A stretch of DNA of 64,000 bases from JAJPJE01 sp963724985 (GCA_963724985.1 CAVRWV010000006.1:113438-177437); one strand, 5' to 3'; positions 1 through 9,100 are shown, numbered from the stretch's first letter. Notes: generated by a model from the sequence alone, not told the origin. Numbers and translations are program-made.

Positions 1-1274
1 ACGGCGCGCGAGATGGGCAGAGCAGTGAAGTCGGCGATCGACATGCCGTTGATCTTTACGGCGAGGCTTTCCGGACGCAGGCGCTTTCCGTGGCAAGCCG
101 TGCACGTCGTTGCGGACATGTAGTCCAGCAGATATTCGCGATAGCTCTCGGAGGAAGACTCGTCCATCTGCTGCTTCAGGAATTCGAGAATGCCGCGGAA
201 GCCGACTTTCTTTTTTTCGCTGGCATCGGGTCCGTAGAACAGCAGGTTCTGCTGCTTCACCGGCAGTTTCTCAACAGGTGTGTTGATGTCGATGCCGTAG
301 GCGGCCGCTCCGAGTTCCACCAGATGACGCAGATTCGCTGAAGCCGATCCCGGCCCTAACGCGCCGTCGAAGAGCGGCTTCGACCAGTCGTTGATGACCT
401 TTGCAGGATCGAAGTCATACCGGCTGCCAAGCCCATGACATTCGGGGCATGCGCCATACACGCTGTTGAACGAAAACGATCGCGGCTCTAACACGGGCAC
501 GCTGATGCCGCACTCGGGACACGCCAGGCGTTCGGAGAAGAGATATTCTTCGCCTCCGACCACCACAACCTGAACGAGGCCGTTCGCCAGTTTCATCGCC
601 AACGCGACGGACTGCTCCAGCCGGTGCTCAATGCCCGGTTTCACCAGAAGTCGATCAATCACCACTTCGATGGTGTGATTCTTGCGCTTGTCGAGCTTGA
701 GATCGTCTTCCATGCTCACCAGTTCGCCATCGATGCGGGCGCGGGTGAAGCCATGCTGGACGAGCTTCTCCATTTCCTTCTTGAACTCGCCCTTGCGTCC
801 GCGAACGATGGGAGCCAGAACCATCACGCGGTCCTCCGGCTTGAGGTCCATTACGCGGGCAACGATCTGATCGGCCGACTGACGCGAGATCGCGCGTCCA
901 CACTGCGGACAATGCGGTACGCCGACGGAAGCGTAAAGCAGTCGCAGATAGTCGTAGATCTCGGTGATCGTGCCTACCGTGGATCGCGGACTGCGGCTGG
1001 TGGTCTTCTGCTCGATGGAGATGGACGGGCTGAGGCCGTCGATGGCGTCCACGTCGGGACGCTCCATCTGGTCGAGAAACTGCCGCGCGTAGGCGGACAA
1101 AGTCTCCACATAACGCCTCTGACCTTCGGCGTAGATGGTGTCAAAAGCCAGGGAAGACTTTCCCGAACCGCTCAGACCGGTAATCACCGTAAGAGTATTC
1201 CGGGGAATCTCTACATCGATGTTTTTGAGGTTATGCTGACGAGCCCCACGTACTGTAATTTTCGAAATGCCCAT
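1..1274 (-). CDS. uvrA: UvrABC excinuclease subunit A, N-terminal part (runs off window)
   Basis: Damage-recognition ATPase of nucleotide excision repair. The minus-strand reading starts MGISKITVRGARQHNLKNI and holds the Walker A segment GLSGSGKSSLAF near residue 33. The family sequence YVETLSAYARQFLDQMERPD follows. Next is a four-cysteine zinc-binding module (ERLACPECG, then GACPECHGLG), and near the window edge CTACHGKRLRPE, which matches the UvrA CxxC segment. About 424 residues of an expected 930-950 are present; the second ATPase half lies outside the window. The start at 1274 is the first ATG in frame with the conserved N-terminus, with no strong ribosome binding site. It has no repair neighbours here; uvrB is about 46 kb away on the same strand. 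Identification is firm. Confidence 0.96.
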   Translation of the reverse strand, partial: MGISKITVRGARQHNLKNIDVEIPRNTLTVITGLSGSGKSSLAFDTIYAEGQRRYVETLSAYARQFLDQMERPDVDAIDGLSPSISIEQKTTSRSPRSTVGTITEIYDYLRLLYASVGVPHCPQCGRAISRQSADQIVARVMDLKPEDRVMVLAPIVRGRKGEFKKEMEKLVQHGFTRARIDGELVSMEDDLKLDKRKNHTIEVVIDRLLVKPGIEHRLEQSVALAMKLANGLVQVVVVGGEEYLFSERLACPECGISVPVLEPRSFSFNSVYGACPECHGLGSRYDFDPAKVINDWSKPLFDGALGPGSASANLRHLVELGAAAYGIDINTPVEKLPVKQQNLLFYGPDASEKKKVGFRGILEFLKQQMDESSSESYREYLLDYMSATTCTACHGKRLRPESLAVKINGMSIADFTALPISRA

Positions 1275-1502
1275 GAAAACTTTGGTCCCGGCCTCAGGTG
1301 CTAGCCCTTCCGATAGGGTGCTACCCCCTAGAAAGATTGGCGGAGATGAGGCACAGTTCTACTCCGTATCTTAGTTGTTAACAACGGAAGCCGTCAACGA
1401 AGGTAGAGTCGTTTCGGGGCGTATCGAGCAAAGCATTCCGCGAACTAAGTTGATCGCAGGATGTCACTTCGGGCCCAAATCTCCGAAAATGATTCTCCGA
1501 CC

Positions 1503-1724
1503 ATGACGGAACACTGTTGCGAAATGTTGCAGCAAGCGGTAGATGGCGACGCCATCGTGAATCAGCCGCTGCTACAGATGCGGGGGCGGTTGCTGAACGA
1601 GCTCGATTCGGATTACGCGGTTCGATCTCCGGAAGACCGGCCAAATTTATTTCCCATCAATTTTTGTCCCTTTTGCGGAAGGGCAGTTTCAAGAACGATC
1701 TGGAACGCGGAAAAAAAGAAATGA
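1503..1724 (+). CDS. Small CPxCG zinc-ribbon-like protein
   Basis: A 73-residue protein beginning MTEHCCEMLQQAVDGD. It has an HCC motif near the N-terminus and a C-terminal FCPFCGRAVS motif, an arrangement seen in small bacterial proteins with one possible zinc site. The paired HCC and CPFCG motifs are what make it look real; base composition alone would not separate it from a chance frame. An in-frame ATG upstream at 1461 would add 14 residues, but the HCC-proximal start fits better. The last codons run through an A-rich stretch (GCGGAAAAAAAGAAATGA). Function unknown; metal binding is inferred from the cysteine pattern only. Confidence 0.55.
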   Translation: MTEHCCEMLQQAVDGDAIVNQPLLQMRGRLLNELDSDYAVRSPEDRPNLFPINFCPFCGRAVSRTIWNAEKKK

Positions 1725-1818
1725 GTAAACAGCCAGTTAATTTGGCCGAATTACTCTAAGGACTCTGGAAGCATCCAGAGCAGGCATTCGGGGCATCGGA
1801 CGAAAGGCAGGGCAGGAA

Positions 1819-1992
1819 GTGACCTCATTGGTGACGGTCCTCATACTCACACTCACCGTTGTTTTGTCTCTGGGCTTTGGCACCGTTCTTGGCTACGGGA
1901 TCATCACCGGTATTCTGAACGCATTTGCAGGAAATTCGCGTCACGAGACGCCTGCCCCGGTATTGGTTTCGCAACACAGCTCGGGTGACTAG
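1819..1992 (+). CDS. Small single-pass membrane protein (putative)
   Basis: A 57-codon frame encoding a continuous hydrophobic segment (LVTVLILTLTVVLSLGFGTVLGYG), a short polar tail and a stop at 1990-1992. The segment length suits one transmembrane helix with small-xxx-small packing. An AGGAAG ribosome binding site sits at 1814-1819, too close to the GTG at 1819. The real start is therefore more likely the TTG/GTG pair at 1828/1831, which would shorten the protein by 3-4 residues. Nothing indicates a function. It lies just upstream of, and codirectional with, the MgtC-family gene. Confidence 0.45.
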   Translation: MTSLVTVLILTLTVVLSLGFGTVLGYGIITGILNAFAGNSRHETPAPVLVSQHSSGD

Positions 1993-2047
1993 CGTCAGTT
2001 TCTCGAATCATTCCTTCCTGAATCGCTAGCTGCTACCATCCCCTCTC

Positions 2048-3298
2048 ATGAATGCGTTCCCAGGACTGGCCCTTCACTTGGCAGTTGCGCTGGGCATCGG
2101 ACTCCTTATTGGAGCTGAAAGAGAACGGCGTAAAGGGAAAGGCCCCTCCCGTTCCTCGGCCGGCATCCGCACATTCGCGGTTGCTTCGCTCAGCGGTGCC
2201 GTTAGCTTCGTTTTGGGCGGGTCACTTCTGCTCACTGTGACCTTCTTCGCTTTTCTCCTCTTGGTACTCGTTGCCTATCTGCGAACTCATCAGCAGGATC
2301 CAGGACTCACTTCGGAAACAGCATTAGGTTTGACGGTGCTTCTGGGCGCACTCGCCGTGCAGGAGCCAGTAATCGCATCTGGGCTCGCGGTCACAGTGTC
2401 CATACTCCTGGCCACAAAGGACCGCATTCACCACTTCGTGAGTACCATTCTGAGTGAGGCGGAGCTGGAGGATGCGCTGATTTTCGGCGCAGCCGCTTTG
2501 GTCATCTTCCCACTCACTCCTGACCGAAACCTCGGCCCATACGGCGCGTTGAATCCCCATACCGTTTGGAAGATCGTCCTTTTGGTGATGTCGATCAGCT
2601 CATTTGGCCACGTTGCGGTGCGGCTCTTAGGTCCTCGCGTAGGTCTTCCGCTGGCGGGGCTGGCATCGGGATTCGTCTCCAGCGCCGCCACGATCGGATC
2701 TTTTGGCGCAAAAGCAAAGAGCACACCAGGATTAATGCGACCGGCAGTAGCCGGGGCCGCTCTTTCTTCCGTCGCCACGATTCTCGAAATGACTATTTTG
2801 CTGGCTGCTACCAGCCGGCCCACGCTGTCGCAACTGAAGGTCTCCCTGATCGCTGCCGGACTCAGCGCTGCCGTGTACGGGGCTTTGTTCACTATGAAAA
2901 CGCTAGGCGAGGACGTTTCAGGCACGTTGAAAGAGGGACGCGCCTTCAGTCTGAAATCTGCATTCGCTTTTACCGTCACGTTCTGCGTCGTACTACTCGC
3001 GTCGGCCGCCTTGAATGCATGGTTTGGGAAGTCGGGCGTGCTGATCGCGGCTTCCGTGGCAGGTTTTGCGGATACTCATTCTCCTGCAGTTGCTGTCGCT
3101 TCGCTTGTCGCTACTGGAAAGCTTGGCGTGCAACAAGCTGTCGTGCCAATACTCGCCGCACTGAGCACGAACACCGTTACCAAGCTGTCGCTAGCGATTG
3201 CGTCGGGAGGACGGCGTTTCGCCGCTCAAATCATTCCCGGGCTCGTTCTAGTGCTCGCCTCAGCATGGGCAGGCGCCCTGCACTTAATATTCTCTTAG
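2048..3298 (+). CDS. MgtC/SapB-DUF4010 family membrane protein
   Basis: A 416-residue polytopic membrane protein. The N-terminus (ALGIGLLIGAERERRKG, then SAGIRTFAVASLSGA) carries the MgtC/SapB signature, including the conserved G-x-E-R-E-R loop. The following roughly 270 residues, with motifs such as LASGFVSSAATIGS and GFADTHSPAVAVASL, match the DUF4010 part often fused to it. About ten to twelve hydrophobic segments are visible. MgtC relatives are linked to magnesium homeostasis or F-ATPase modulation in pathogens; for the DUF4010 fusions the substrate is unknown, so transport is only inferred. The ATG at 2048 lacks a clear ribosome binding site. The gene is convergent with the next one. Confidence 0.85.
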   Translation: MNAFPGLALHLAVALGIGLLIGAERERRKGKGPSRSSAGIRTFAVASLSGAVSFVLGGSLLLTVTFFAFLLLVLVAYLRTHQQDPGLTSETALGLTVLLGALAVQEPVIASGLAVTVSILLATKDRIHHFVSTILSEAELEDALIFGAAALVIFPLTPDRNLGPYGALNPHTVWKIVLLVMSISSFGHVAVRLLGPRVGLPLAGLASGFVSSAATIGSFGAKAKSTPGLMRPAVAGAALSSVATILEMTILLAATSRPTLSQLKVSLIAAGLSAAVYGALFTMKTLGEDVSGTLKEGRAFSLKSAFAFTVTFCVVLLASAALNAWFGKSGVLIAASVAGFADTHSPAVAVASLVATGKLGVQQAVVPILAALSTNTVTKLSLAIASGGRRFAAQIIPGLVLVLASAWAGALHLIFS

Positions 3299-3329
3299 GA
3301 ATGGCACAGCTGGCGCCCAGAACAGTTTC

Positions 3330-4127
3330 CTATTGAGGACGATTCGGCTGTTGCTGCTGCTGTTGTTGTTGCTGTTGCTGCTGCTGCTGCTGCTGTTGCA
3401 TCCGCTGTAACTCTTGCAGTAATTGCTCAGGCGTCTTGACCTGCTGGCCGCCAGTCTCGCCGCCACTGCTCTGAGCACTCGCAGGTTGGGACGGAGTGCC
3501 TGGCTGGTACGGATTGGACGGAGGCAATTGCGGAGCCGCAGAGGGTTCGGGCTGTTGAGCCGTATCGTCGGTGTCCGAATCTTCGTCGCCCGGAGTAATC
3601 GCTCCTCCAACCGCAGGCTGCGGAGGGGGCGGTTGCCCGACATTGCCCGCCACGGCTGTGCTCTGACGCGGAGTCAATATCACCTGCGAGATCCCTTGGG
3701 GATCCTGGGCCGCTCCGACGAGGATGTAGTCGTATCGCGATCCGTTTAACAACTGGGTGAGGATATCGCGGGGCTGGCCGGGGCCGAGATGAACGACGAC
3801 GCGTTCCGATCCAGCACCAGGAGGCGTGTCCAATCCGATTCCCAGGGCACTACGCACGCCGCGGAGAACGTCCGCGAGATTAGAATTGTCGGCGCTGATC
3901 GCGAGCAGACCGTTCTGAAAGGTTACGTGCGGAGGTTGCGCGGGCATCTGCTCTGGGGTCGGCGCCTGTAGTGGGACTGGGACCAATTGCTGGGCCGCAG
4001 GCGGCGTTTGGTCTGATTTGGCCGCGGCTTTTCTCTTTTGCGCTCCGGTGCCGGCCAAGCATAGATTAGTCAGGATTAGTAGCGCGCTAGCAGACAGTAC
4101 CACCGATCGAGTGAGGGTCCGGGCCAT
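3330..4127 (-). CDS. Secreted STN-like domain protein with C-terminal poly-glutamine tract
   Basis: A 265-residue protein with a signal peptide (VVLSASALLILTNLCLAG). A proline-rich linker leads to residues about 70-150 (VTFQNGLLAISADNSNLADV, then DILTQLLNGSRYDYILVG), which resemble the STN/secretin N-terminal fold that precedes secretins and TonB receptors. The C-terminal third is low-complexity Pro/Gln/Ser and ends in a run of 17 glutamines before PNRPQ. The run is encoded by a mixed CAG/CAA repeat at 3348-3398. No secretin pore domain follows, so this is a stand-alone accessory protein, perhaps periplasmic. Role unknown. Its start region abuts the upstream end of the oppositely oriented gene at 4228. 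Confidence 0.75.
   Translation of the reverse strand: MARTLTRSVVLSASALLILTNLCLAGTGAQKRKAAAKSDQTPPAAQQLVPVPLQAPTPEQMPAQPPHVTFQNGLLAISADNSNLADVLRGVRSALGIGLDTPPGAGSERVVVHLGPGQPRDILTQLLNGSRYDYILVGAAQDPQGISQVILTPRQSTAVAGNVGQPPPPQPAVGGAITPGDEDSDTDDTAQQPEPSAAPQLPPSNPYQPGTPSQPASAQSSGGETGGQQVKTPEQLLQELQRMQQQQQQQQQQQQQQQQQPNRPQ
3348..3398 (-). repeat. CAG/CAA trinucleotide repeat (17 Gln codons)
   Basis: Seventeen consecutive glutamine codons on the minus strand, a mixture of CAG and CAA (ctg and ttg on the plus strand). The uninterrupted core is six CAG codons at 3378-3395. It lies in the last 23 codons of the STN-like protein gene. Such tracts are prone to length change by slippage. Confidence 0.9.
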
Positions 4128-4227
4128 AAGATATTTGGTCAGATTCTACACCGGTCCCAGAAGGTCGTCTGGCACGATGACAAACATCGGAAATAAGGAC
4201 ACTGGCATCTTAGAGGAAAGTACCGCA

Positions 4228-5265
4228 ATGTCAGAAATCATGAGAACTCCACATAGATCGTGTACGAAGCAGTCACCGTTTCTAGAACGCTCAGGGTTGT
4301 TATTCTTGCTGTTTTTCTTTTGCCTATGTTCGTTTTCCTACGCCCAAACCTGCGATATGGGGGAGGATATCGATCCGGCGCTTCGTACGTCGGCACAGCA
4401 GGCTGCCCAGAAGTTCTTTCAAATGGCAACTAAAGGCGACAGCGCCGGGCTTCAGCAGAATGCGATTCCTTCCCTGGCATCCGACTTTAGCGGGATCCAG
4501 TACATGCTGACCGACAACAAAGCAGACCTGACCGGGGCGACAGCCACCACTCAAGGAACCTATCTTCTTACCAATCCCGCGACGGCACCGGGCGGACGCG
4601 CGGAATTTTTCTGCGGGATCTTCAACTCTCCAGATCGGGTGAGCTTTGTGATCCCGAATCTATCTGCGGGGAAATACGCCATCGTTGTCCTGGATGCCAG
4701 CGGTGGAAAAGCGCCGATGAAGTTGACGGTCGTGATGCAGCAAGACGCATCAGGGGCGTGGAAGCTGGGAGGACTTTATCCCAGGCAGAGCCAGATCGCG
4801 GGACACGACCAGGAATGGTTTCTGGCGCAGGCTCGGCAATACAAGACGAAGGGTGAGAACTTCAACGCTTGGTTTTACTACCTGACGGCATGGGACATGG
4901 CTGCGCCAGTCGACTTCATGTATACGGCGGCCAAGGACCGGCTTGCGGATGAAATGCAACCTGTGCGTCCCCCGGATCTACCCTCGTCGGATAAGCCGCT
5001 CACCGTCTCGGGCAACGGAAAGACGTTCCAGGTCGTACAGATGTTTCCGGTGGAGTATGACAGTGGCGTTTACCTCGTCTTCAAATATCGCGTTGCGCAA
5101 TTGGGCAACAATGGGCAGATGTTCGCTGACAATACCGACGCAATGCGCGCCATGGTGACCAAGTATCCGCAGCTGCGAGAAGCGTTCGCGGGCCTGGTGG
5201 CGCGTGCCCTGGATACTGCCGGTCACGACTACGGGACGCCGATGGCGATGAATAACATCAAGTAG
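4228..5265 (+). CDS. Secreted protein of unknown function
   Basis: About 345 residues from the ATG at 4228, chosen because an AGAGGAAAG ribosome binding site lies upstream and because longer forms would run back into the divergent gene. The N-terminus has a basic stretch and a very hydrophobic core (LLFLLFFFCLCSFSYAQ), a signal peptide with probable cleavage after SYA. The mature part begins TCDMGEDIDPALRTSAQQA and has alternating alpha and beta-like segments, including AEFFCGIFNSPDRVSF and KYAIVVLDASGGKAP. I recognise no catalytic motif or named family. It is probably a periplasmic or outer-membrane-associated protein. Confidence 0.7.
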   Translation: MSEIMRTPHRSCTKQSPFLERSGLLFLLFFFCLCSFSYAQTCDMGEDIDPALRTSAQQAAQKFFQMATKGDSAGLQQNAIPSLASDFSGIQYMLTDNKADLTGATATTQGTYLLTNPATAPGGRAEFFCGIFNSPDRVSFVIPNLSAGKYAIVVLDASGGKAPMKLTVVMQQDASGAWKLGGLYPRQSQIAGHDQEWFLAQARQYKTKGENFNAWFYYLTAWDMAAPVDFMYTAAKDRLADEMQPVRPPDLPSSDKPLTVSGNGKTFQVVQMFPVEYDSGVYLVFKYRVAQLGNNGQMFADNTDAMRAMVTKYPQLREAFAGLVARALDTAGHDYGTPMAMNNIK

Positions 5266-5374
5266 CCGGGGTAGAAATTGTCCATCCCAACCAGCTTTTC
5301 CGTGCTTCGGGCACTCAGGTAGGTGACTCGAATCACAGCCCTGCGAGACGCAGACAACGCAGCATGGTCATGAC

Positions 5375-5827
5375 ATGCAACCGCGAGGCTCGCAGCCCGA
5401 CAACCCGGGGGAAAAACGTATCTCCACCTTGCTGGACAGGTTTGCATCGGGAGAGGTTTGCCGGTACGAAACTGAGCAGGCTCTGTTCCGCAGCGGAGAC
5501 GAAGCGGATCGCGTTTTCATGTTGCGCGAGGGCCAGGTGGAAGTGAGCGTGACAGTCGGTGACCGTACTCTGTTTCGGCGCGTTGCCTACCCTGGATTCC
5601 TGCTGGGTGTAGCCGCCGCACTTACCGAAGGCCCGCATAACTACTCGGCGATTGCAGTGGAATCGGTAATGGTTTCATTTCTGCCAAGGGCTGATTTCCG
5701 GGAGTATCTCAGGGAAAATCCGCCAACCTGTCTCGAAGTCGCGCAGGCGGTAGCGACGGAACTGATGGAAATTTTCGAGAGCGGAGTCCGTCCGCTGCGC
5801 AGCAAACCACGCCACATGAAACCGTAA
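5375..5827 (+). CDS. Cyclic nucleotide-binding domain protein without HTH
   Basis: A 150-residue protein that is essentially one cNMP-binding (Crp-type effector) domain. ALFRSGDEADRVFMLREGQV is the first beta-roll segment, GFLLGVAAALTEGPHNYSA corresponds to the phosphate-binding cassette region, and VSFLPRADFREYL the final strand. The usual R of the cassette (RSA) is replaced by NYSA, so true cAMP or cGMP binding is uncertain. There is no DNA-binding domain, so it is more likely a signalling or partner-switching adaptor than a transcription factor. Its stop lies 2 nt from the stop of the convergent RsbU-like phosphatase gene. Confidence 0.8.
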   Translation: MQPRGSQPDNPGEKRISTLLDRFASGEVCRYETEQALFRSGDEADRVFMLREGQVEVSVTVGDRTLFRRVAYPGFLLGVAAALTEGPHNYSAIAVESVMVSFLPRADFREYLRENPPTCLEVAQAVATELMEIFESGVRPLRSKPRHMKP

Positions 5828-5829
5828 AT

Positions 5830-7986
5830 CTAGCGCACGCGCGCCAGGACCAGCGTTTCATCGTCTGGCTGTTCGTTGGCACCGATCCAGTCGGAGACTG
5901 CGGAAAGAACTTGCTCCGAGATGCGCGGCAGAGGAAACGAAAAGTTTTCCTTGATGATCATCGCGAGCCGATCTTCACCGAATTCGCCGAACTCATTTTC
6001 CGGCTCAGTGATGCCGTCGCTATAGAAGACGATGGTGTCGCCGGGTTGAAGCTGAACCTCGCCTTCTCCGTAGGTTAGTCCGTCGAAGAGTCCGATCACA
6101 CTGCCGCCAGCCTCGAGAAGGCGCATGGAGCCGTTGCGTCCGATGAGAAGTGGCGGCAGGTGTCCTGCGTTCGAGTAGCTGAACTTGCGCGTCGAGCCGT
6201 CGTAGATCCCCAAAAACATGGTCGCGTATTTCTCTGGCGGAGTGCTGTGGTAGACCTGCCGATTCAACATTGCGCAAAGTTGTCCGGGTGAAATATCGAA
6301 CTCACCGGCAGCGAACGCCGATTCCTGATAATTGGCCATGACATGAACGCCACTTCCAACGCTTGCCGCGGCCAGCGAGGGAGTGCGTTCCAGGCTATAG
6401 GCGCGGACAGCCGAGTGGATCGTCGCCATCATCAGTGCCGCTGAAATTCCCTTGCCGCTGATATCCCCCACCGCGATCGCCAGACGATTGGAGCCAAGGG
6501 GCACGTAGTCGTAGTAATCGCCGCTAACCGTCCTTGCAGGCTTGCAGACGCCGTAGAGTTCCAGCGTGTCGAGCTCAGATGTCTGCTTGGGGAAGAGCTG
6601 AGCCTGGACTTCCTGCGCGATCGACAACTCGTTTTCCAGCCGCTGCTTTTCTTTCTGCTCGCGCATTAGTTTTTGCAGCGACTCAGTCATGCCGTTGAAC
6701 GATCGCTCCAGTGACGCAAGTTGATCTTCGCTCTTCACCTTGATGCGGTGCGCGAAGTCTCCGCGGTTGATGTGCTGAGTTGAGGTGTAGAGCGCGGCGA
6801 CCGATCGCGTGATGGTACGCGTAAGGCGAACGCCGATGATGAGCGCTACTAATTCGATCAATCCGAAGAAGGCCGCAATCGCCGTCAGTGCGATCATTAC
6901 GGCGCCCGCGAAATTACCCACCGTTCGGAAGAGCCGTCCGTAGAGCAGCGACGGGCGGGTGGTCACGAGGATGAATAGACCGCCGGGATCATTGCCGGTG
7001 TCCCAGTCAAGCAGGGAAGCTGTGGCCGGGAAATTCACCTCTCGATCAAATAGATATTCTGGAGCGGGCAGGTTTCCGCCACTTACGTTCTGTTGCGCAA
7101 ATCTATGCGGGTTTGGACCGAAATCGATTACCTGGTCGGATCCGCTCGAACTCTGATTTTTGCCCGTCGCGAAAGGGCGAAGCGAAATCACGCCCACCTG
7201 ATTCGCAACTTTGTTGAGAAGCGCGTGGTCCAGTGGAACGGACGAGATTACGACGAGCCGTTCCTTATCGACCTGCAGAACCCGAACGGCACGCAGGCAG
7301 AGTTTTCCATTATCCACGGTGATGCTGCCGAACTCATCTCCACCAATTTTAGGAAGAGACACGGGAGTGGTCTGCGATGCCTGCGTGACCTTGGTGCCAT
7401 TGTCGTGCACGGTTGTGTGCAGCACGTAGGGCTTGTTCCCGTACCAGACTGTGAGCTCATTCTTCGGGAACATGTCCTCCTGCGCCTGCGACATCGAGAT
7501 CATTTCGGCGGAGAGTGGCCGCCCTGATCGAAGGGTGAGCGCGACTTCTGAAGCCAGGCGCGAGTTCACGGCTTCCAGGCTCTTGAGCTCGGCTTGCAGA
7601 TCGGAGCTCGCCACGTAAGTGGCGAATTGCCCGATGAACAGGTAGCTCATGATCGATCCCATCCCCAGCAGCAGGACCACCGGTATGACACCGATGAACG
7701 TGTAGGTGACGATCAGACGATTACGCAGCCGCCACATGAGCTTGCGGCGGAACCAGCGTACGAAAAGAATAAAGAGCAGAATGCAGGCAACAAACGTGAG
7801 AAAGGTGACCAGGCCGCCGAACCAGGTGGCGCTGGTATGCCGCACGCTTCCCTCGATGCTGTCGACCATATACAGCAGCAGGTCCACTCCGAGAAGATAG
7901 AGCGTAAAGCGGGCTAATTTGCTGAGCGGAAGGAGTCCGTGAGCAACTAGGAATCTTCGGGCCTGGTTGAGGTTAGCTGAAGCCAT
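5830..7986 (-). CDS. HAMP-SpoIIE (RsbU-type PP2C) serine phosphatase, membrane-bound
   Basis: A 718-residue signalling protein. There are three or so N-terminal transmembrane segments (residues about 25-120), a large extracytoplasmic sensor region, another membrane segment around 355-385 (AVMIALTAIAAFFGLIELVA), a HAMP linker (LYTSTQHINRGDFAHRIKVK) and a coiled-coil (EQKEKQRLENELSIAQEVQA). A SpoIIE/PP2C catalytic domain follows, with metal-ligand motifs SGDYYDYVPL, AVGDISGKGISAALMMA and FYSDGITEPEN. It should dephosphorylate an STAS-type anti-anti-sigma protein; none is encoded nearby. The minus strand has a TATAAT at 8002-8007, only 16 nt before the ATG, and no Shine-Dalgarno, so translation may be nearly leaderless. 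Confidence 0.9.
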   Translation of the reverse strand: MASANLNQARRFLVAHGLLPLSKLARFTLYLLGVDLLLYMVDSIEGSVRHTSATWFGGLVTFLTFVACILLFILFVRWFRRKLMWRLRNRLIVTYTFIGVIPVVLLLGMGSIMSYLFIGQFATYVASSDLQAELKSLEAVNSRLASEVALTLRSGRPLSAEMISMSQAQEDMFPKNELTVWYGNKPYVLHTTVHDNGTKVTQASQTTPVSLPKIGGDEFGSITVDNGKLCLRAVRVLQVDKERLVVISSVPLDHALLNKVANQVGVISLRPFATGKNQSSSGSDQVIDFGPNPHRFAQQNVSGGNLPAPEYLFDREVNFPATASLLDWDTGNDPGGLFILVTTRPSLLYGRLFRTVGNFAGAVMIALTAIAAFFGLIELVALIIGVRLTRTITRSVAALYTSTQHINRGDFAHRIKVKSEDQLASLERSFNGMTESLQKLMREQKEKQRLENELSIAQEVQAQLFPKQTSELDTLELYGVCKPARTVSGDYYDYVPLGSNRLAIAVGDISGKGISAALMMATIHSAVRAYSLERTPSLAAASVGSGVHVMANYQESAFAAGEFDISPGQLCAMLNRQVYHSTPPEKYATMFLGIYDGSTRKFSYSNAGHLPPLLIGRNGSMRLLEAGGSVIGLFDGLTYGEGEVQLQPGDTIVFYSDGITEPENEFGEFGEDRLAMIIKENFSFPLPRISEQVLSAVSDWIGANEQPDDETLVLARVR

Positions 7987-8138
7987 GGAGACTAAGCCCT
8001 GATTATAAAGCTGTTACGCGCTTCTGAGTCGCCGGATCCGAAGAAGCTGCTCCCAGAAAGCCCCCCACAATAGTGATCCCCACAATTAAAGATACGATGT
8101 GCCGGTCAAGAAGGTTCGGAGCGTTCGGGGGGCTTTGC

Positions 8139-8339
8139 CTAGATTTCCGGATACATGTCGAAAAATGCCTCAGTGCTGATCTGGAATTGCTTCTCGATAT
8201 CCTCTTTGCTGCCTTCCAGCACGTGCATGGTGACCCGAGCTTCGCGCCCGTTCTTCAACTTGATAACGGCGTCCCCGATCTGTTCGATATCGTCGGCGGG
8301 TAGGAGTCGCATGCCATAAACGAGAACAAGGTTTGCCAT
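8139..8339 (-). CDS. Conserved hypothetical small protein
   Basis: A 66-residue protein from the ATG at 8339 (MANLVLVYGMRLLPADDIEQ), ending STEAFFDMYPEI. The composition is balanced and acidic, with a beta-like middle (DAVIKLKNGREARVTMHVLE) typical of a small folded domain. No named family is recognised. An upstream in-frame ATG at 8348 would add three residues; longer starts run into the upstream divergent gene's promoter. It is transcribed divergently from the secreted protein gene at 8396 with 56 nt between starts. Confidence 0.65.
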   Translation of the reverse strand: MANLVLVYGMRLLPADDIEQIGDAVIKLKNGREARVTMHVLEGSKEDIEKQFQISTEAFFDMYPEI

Positions 8340-8395
8340 GCCCCGCATTGTAGCAAGGGCAGAAGATTGTAAGCTGCTTGATTTAAAATCGTCCG

Positions 8396-9100
8396 GTGTT
8401 GAAATCCGCTCACCTTTTCCTTTCACTCGGTGTGTTCATTGCGCTGGGAGTTGCGGCACAAGACGCCGCGCCCGCGCCTGCCCCGGACGCGTCTGGCAAG
8501 ACACAAGTTCGCATCAACTACCTGAATGTTTGCAGCCCGTCGCTCGCCGATCAGCACCTGATTTCGGTGACGTTAGCTGCACTGCCAGGCAAGCCGCAAT
8601 TTTCGCCGGACTTCGAGATATCCCGAGGGCGCTCCTCGATGGAGGGCGCGCCAGTTTCAAACTGGGTGCGACTGCGCCGTGATTTTCCGGCGGCCGCGTC
8701 GTATACATCGTCGCAGTACGCGCTGACCACCGACGAAAAGGGCACGACGGAAACGCTGGTGTTTCATTCGCGTGATACGCGCGACGTGGTGCAGGTGATG
8801 CTCGAGGACAGTATTACCGGCGCGAGCAGTCCAGCGTCGATTCTTGCGACCGACACTCCGGTAGATCGCATACGTTTGGAACGCTTCGGTAAAGCTTCGG
8901 TGGTGCTGGCGAAGTGCCCGGCAGCCGATCAGAGCGCATATCAGCCACTGTTCGACCAGGCTTCGAAGGTAATGGCGAATTACCGCGCCGTTCTCGGCGT
9001 CAAGAAGACGATTCCGCGCGAACTGGCTGCGCTCGGCGTGGGAGCCACGAAACCTGCCAGCCAGCAATCACATCCGGCAGCAAACAAGAAGCACAACTGA
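8396..9100 (+). CDS. Secreted hypothetical protein
   Basis: A 234-residue protein that starts at GTG 8396 (or TTG 8399). It has a signal peptide (LKSAHLFLSLGVFIALGVAA) and an Ala/Pro spacer. The mature domain has a CSPSLADQHLISVTLAALPG segment and a second cysteine (VVLAKCPAADQSAY) that could form a periplasmic disulfide. The C-terminus is a disordered Ala/Lys/His tail. Family unknown. It sits 54 nt upstream of, and codirectional with, trxB and could be cotranscribed with it, but a link to redox function is only a guess from position. Confidence 0.7.
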   Translation: MLKSAHLFLSLGVFIALGVAAQDAAPAPAPDASGKTQVRINYLNVCSPSLADQHLISVTLAALPGKPQFSPDFEISRGRSSMEGAPVSNWVRLRRDFPAAASYTSSQYALTTDEKGTTETLVFHSRDTRDVVQVMLEDSITGASSPASILATDTPVDRIRLERFGKASVVLAKCPAADQSAYQPLFDQASKVMANYRAVLGVKKTIPRELAALGVGATKPASQQSHPAANKKHN

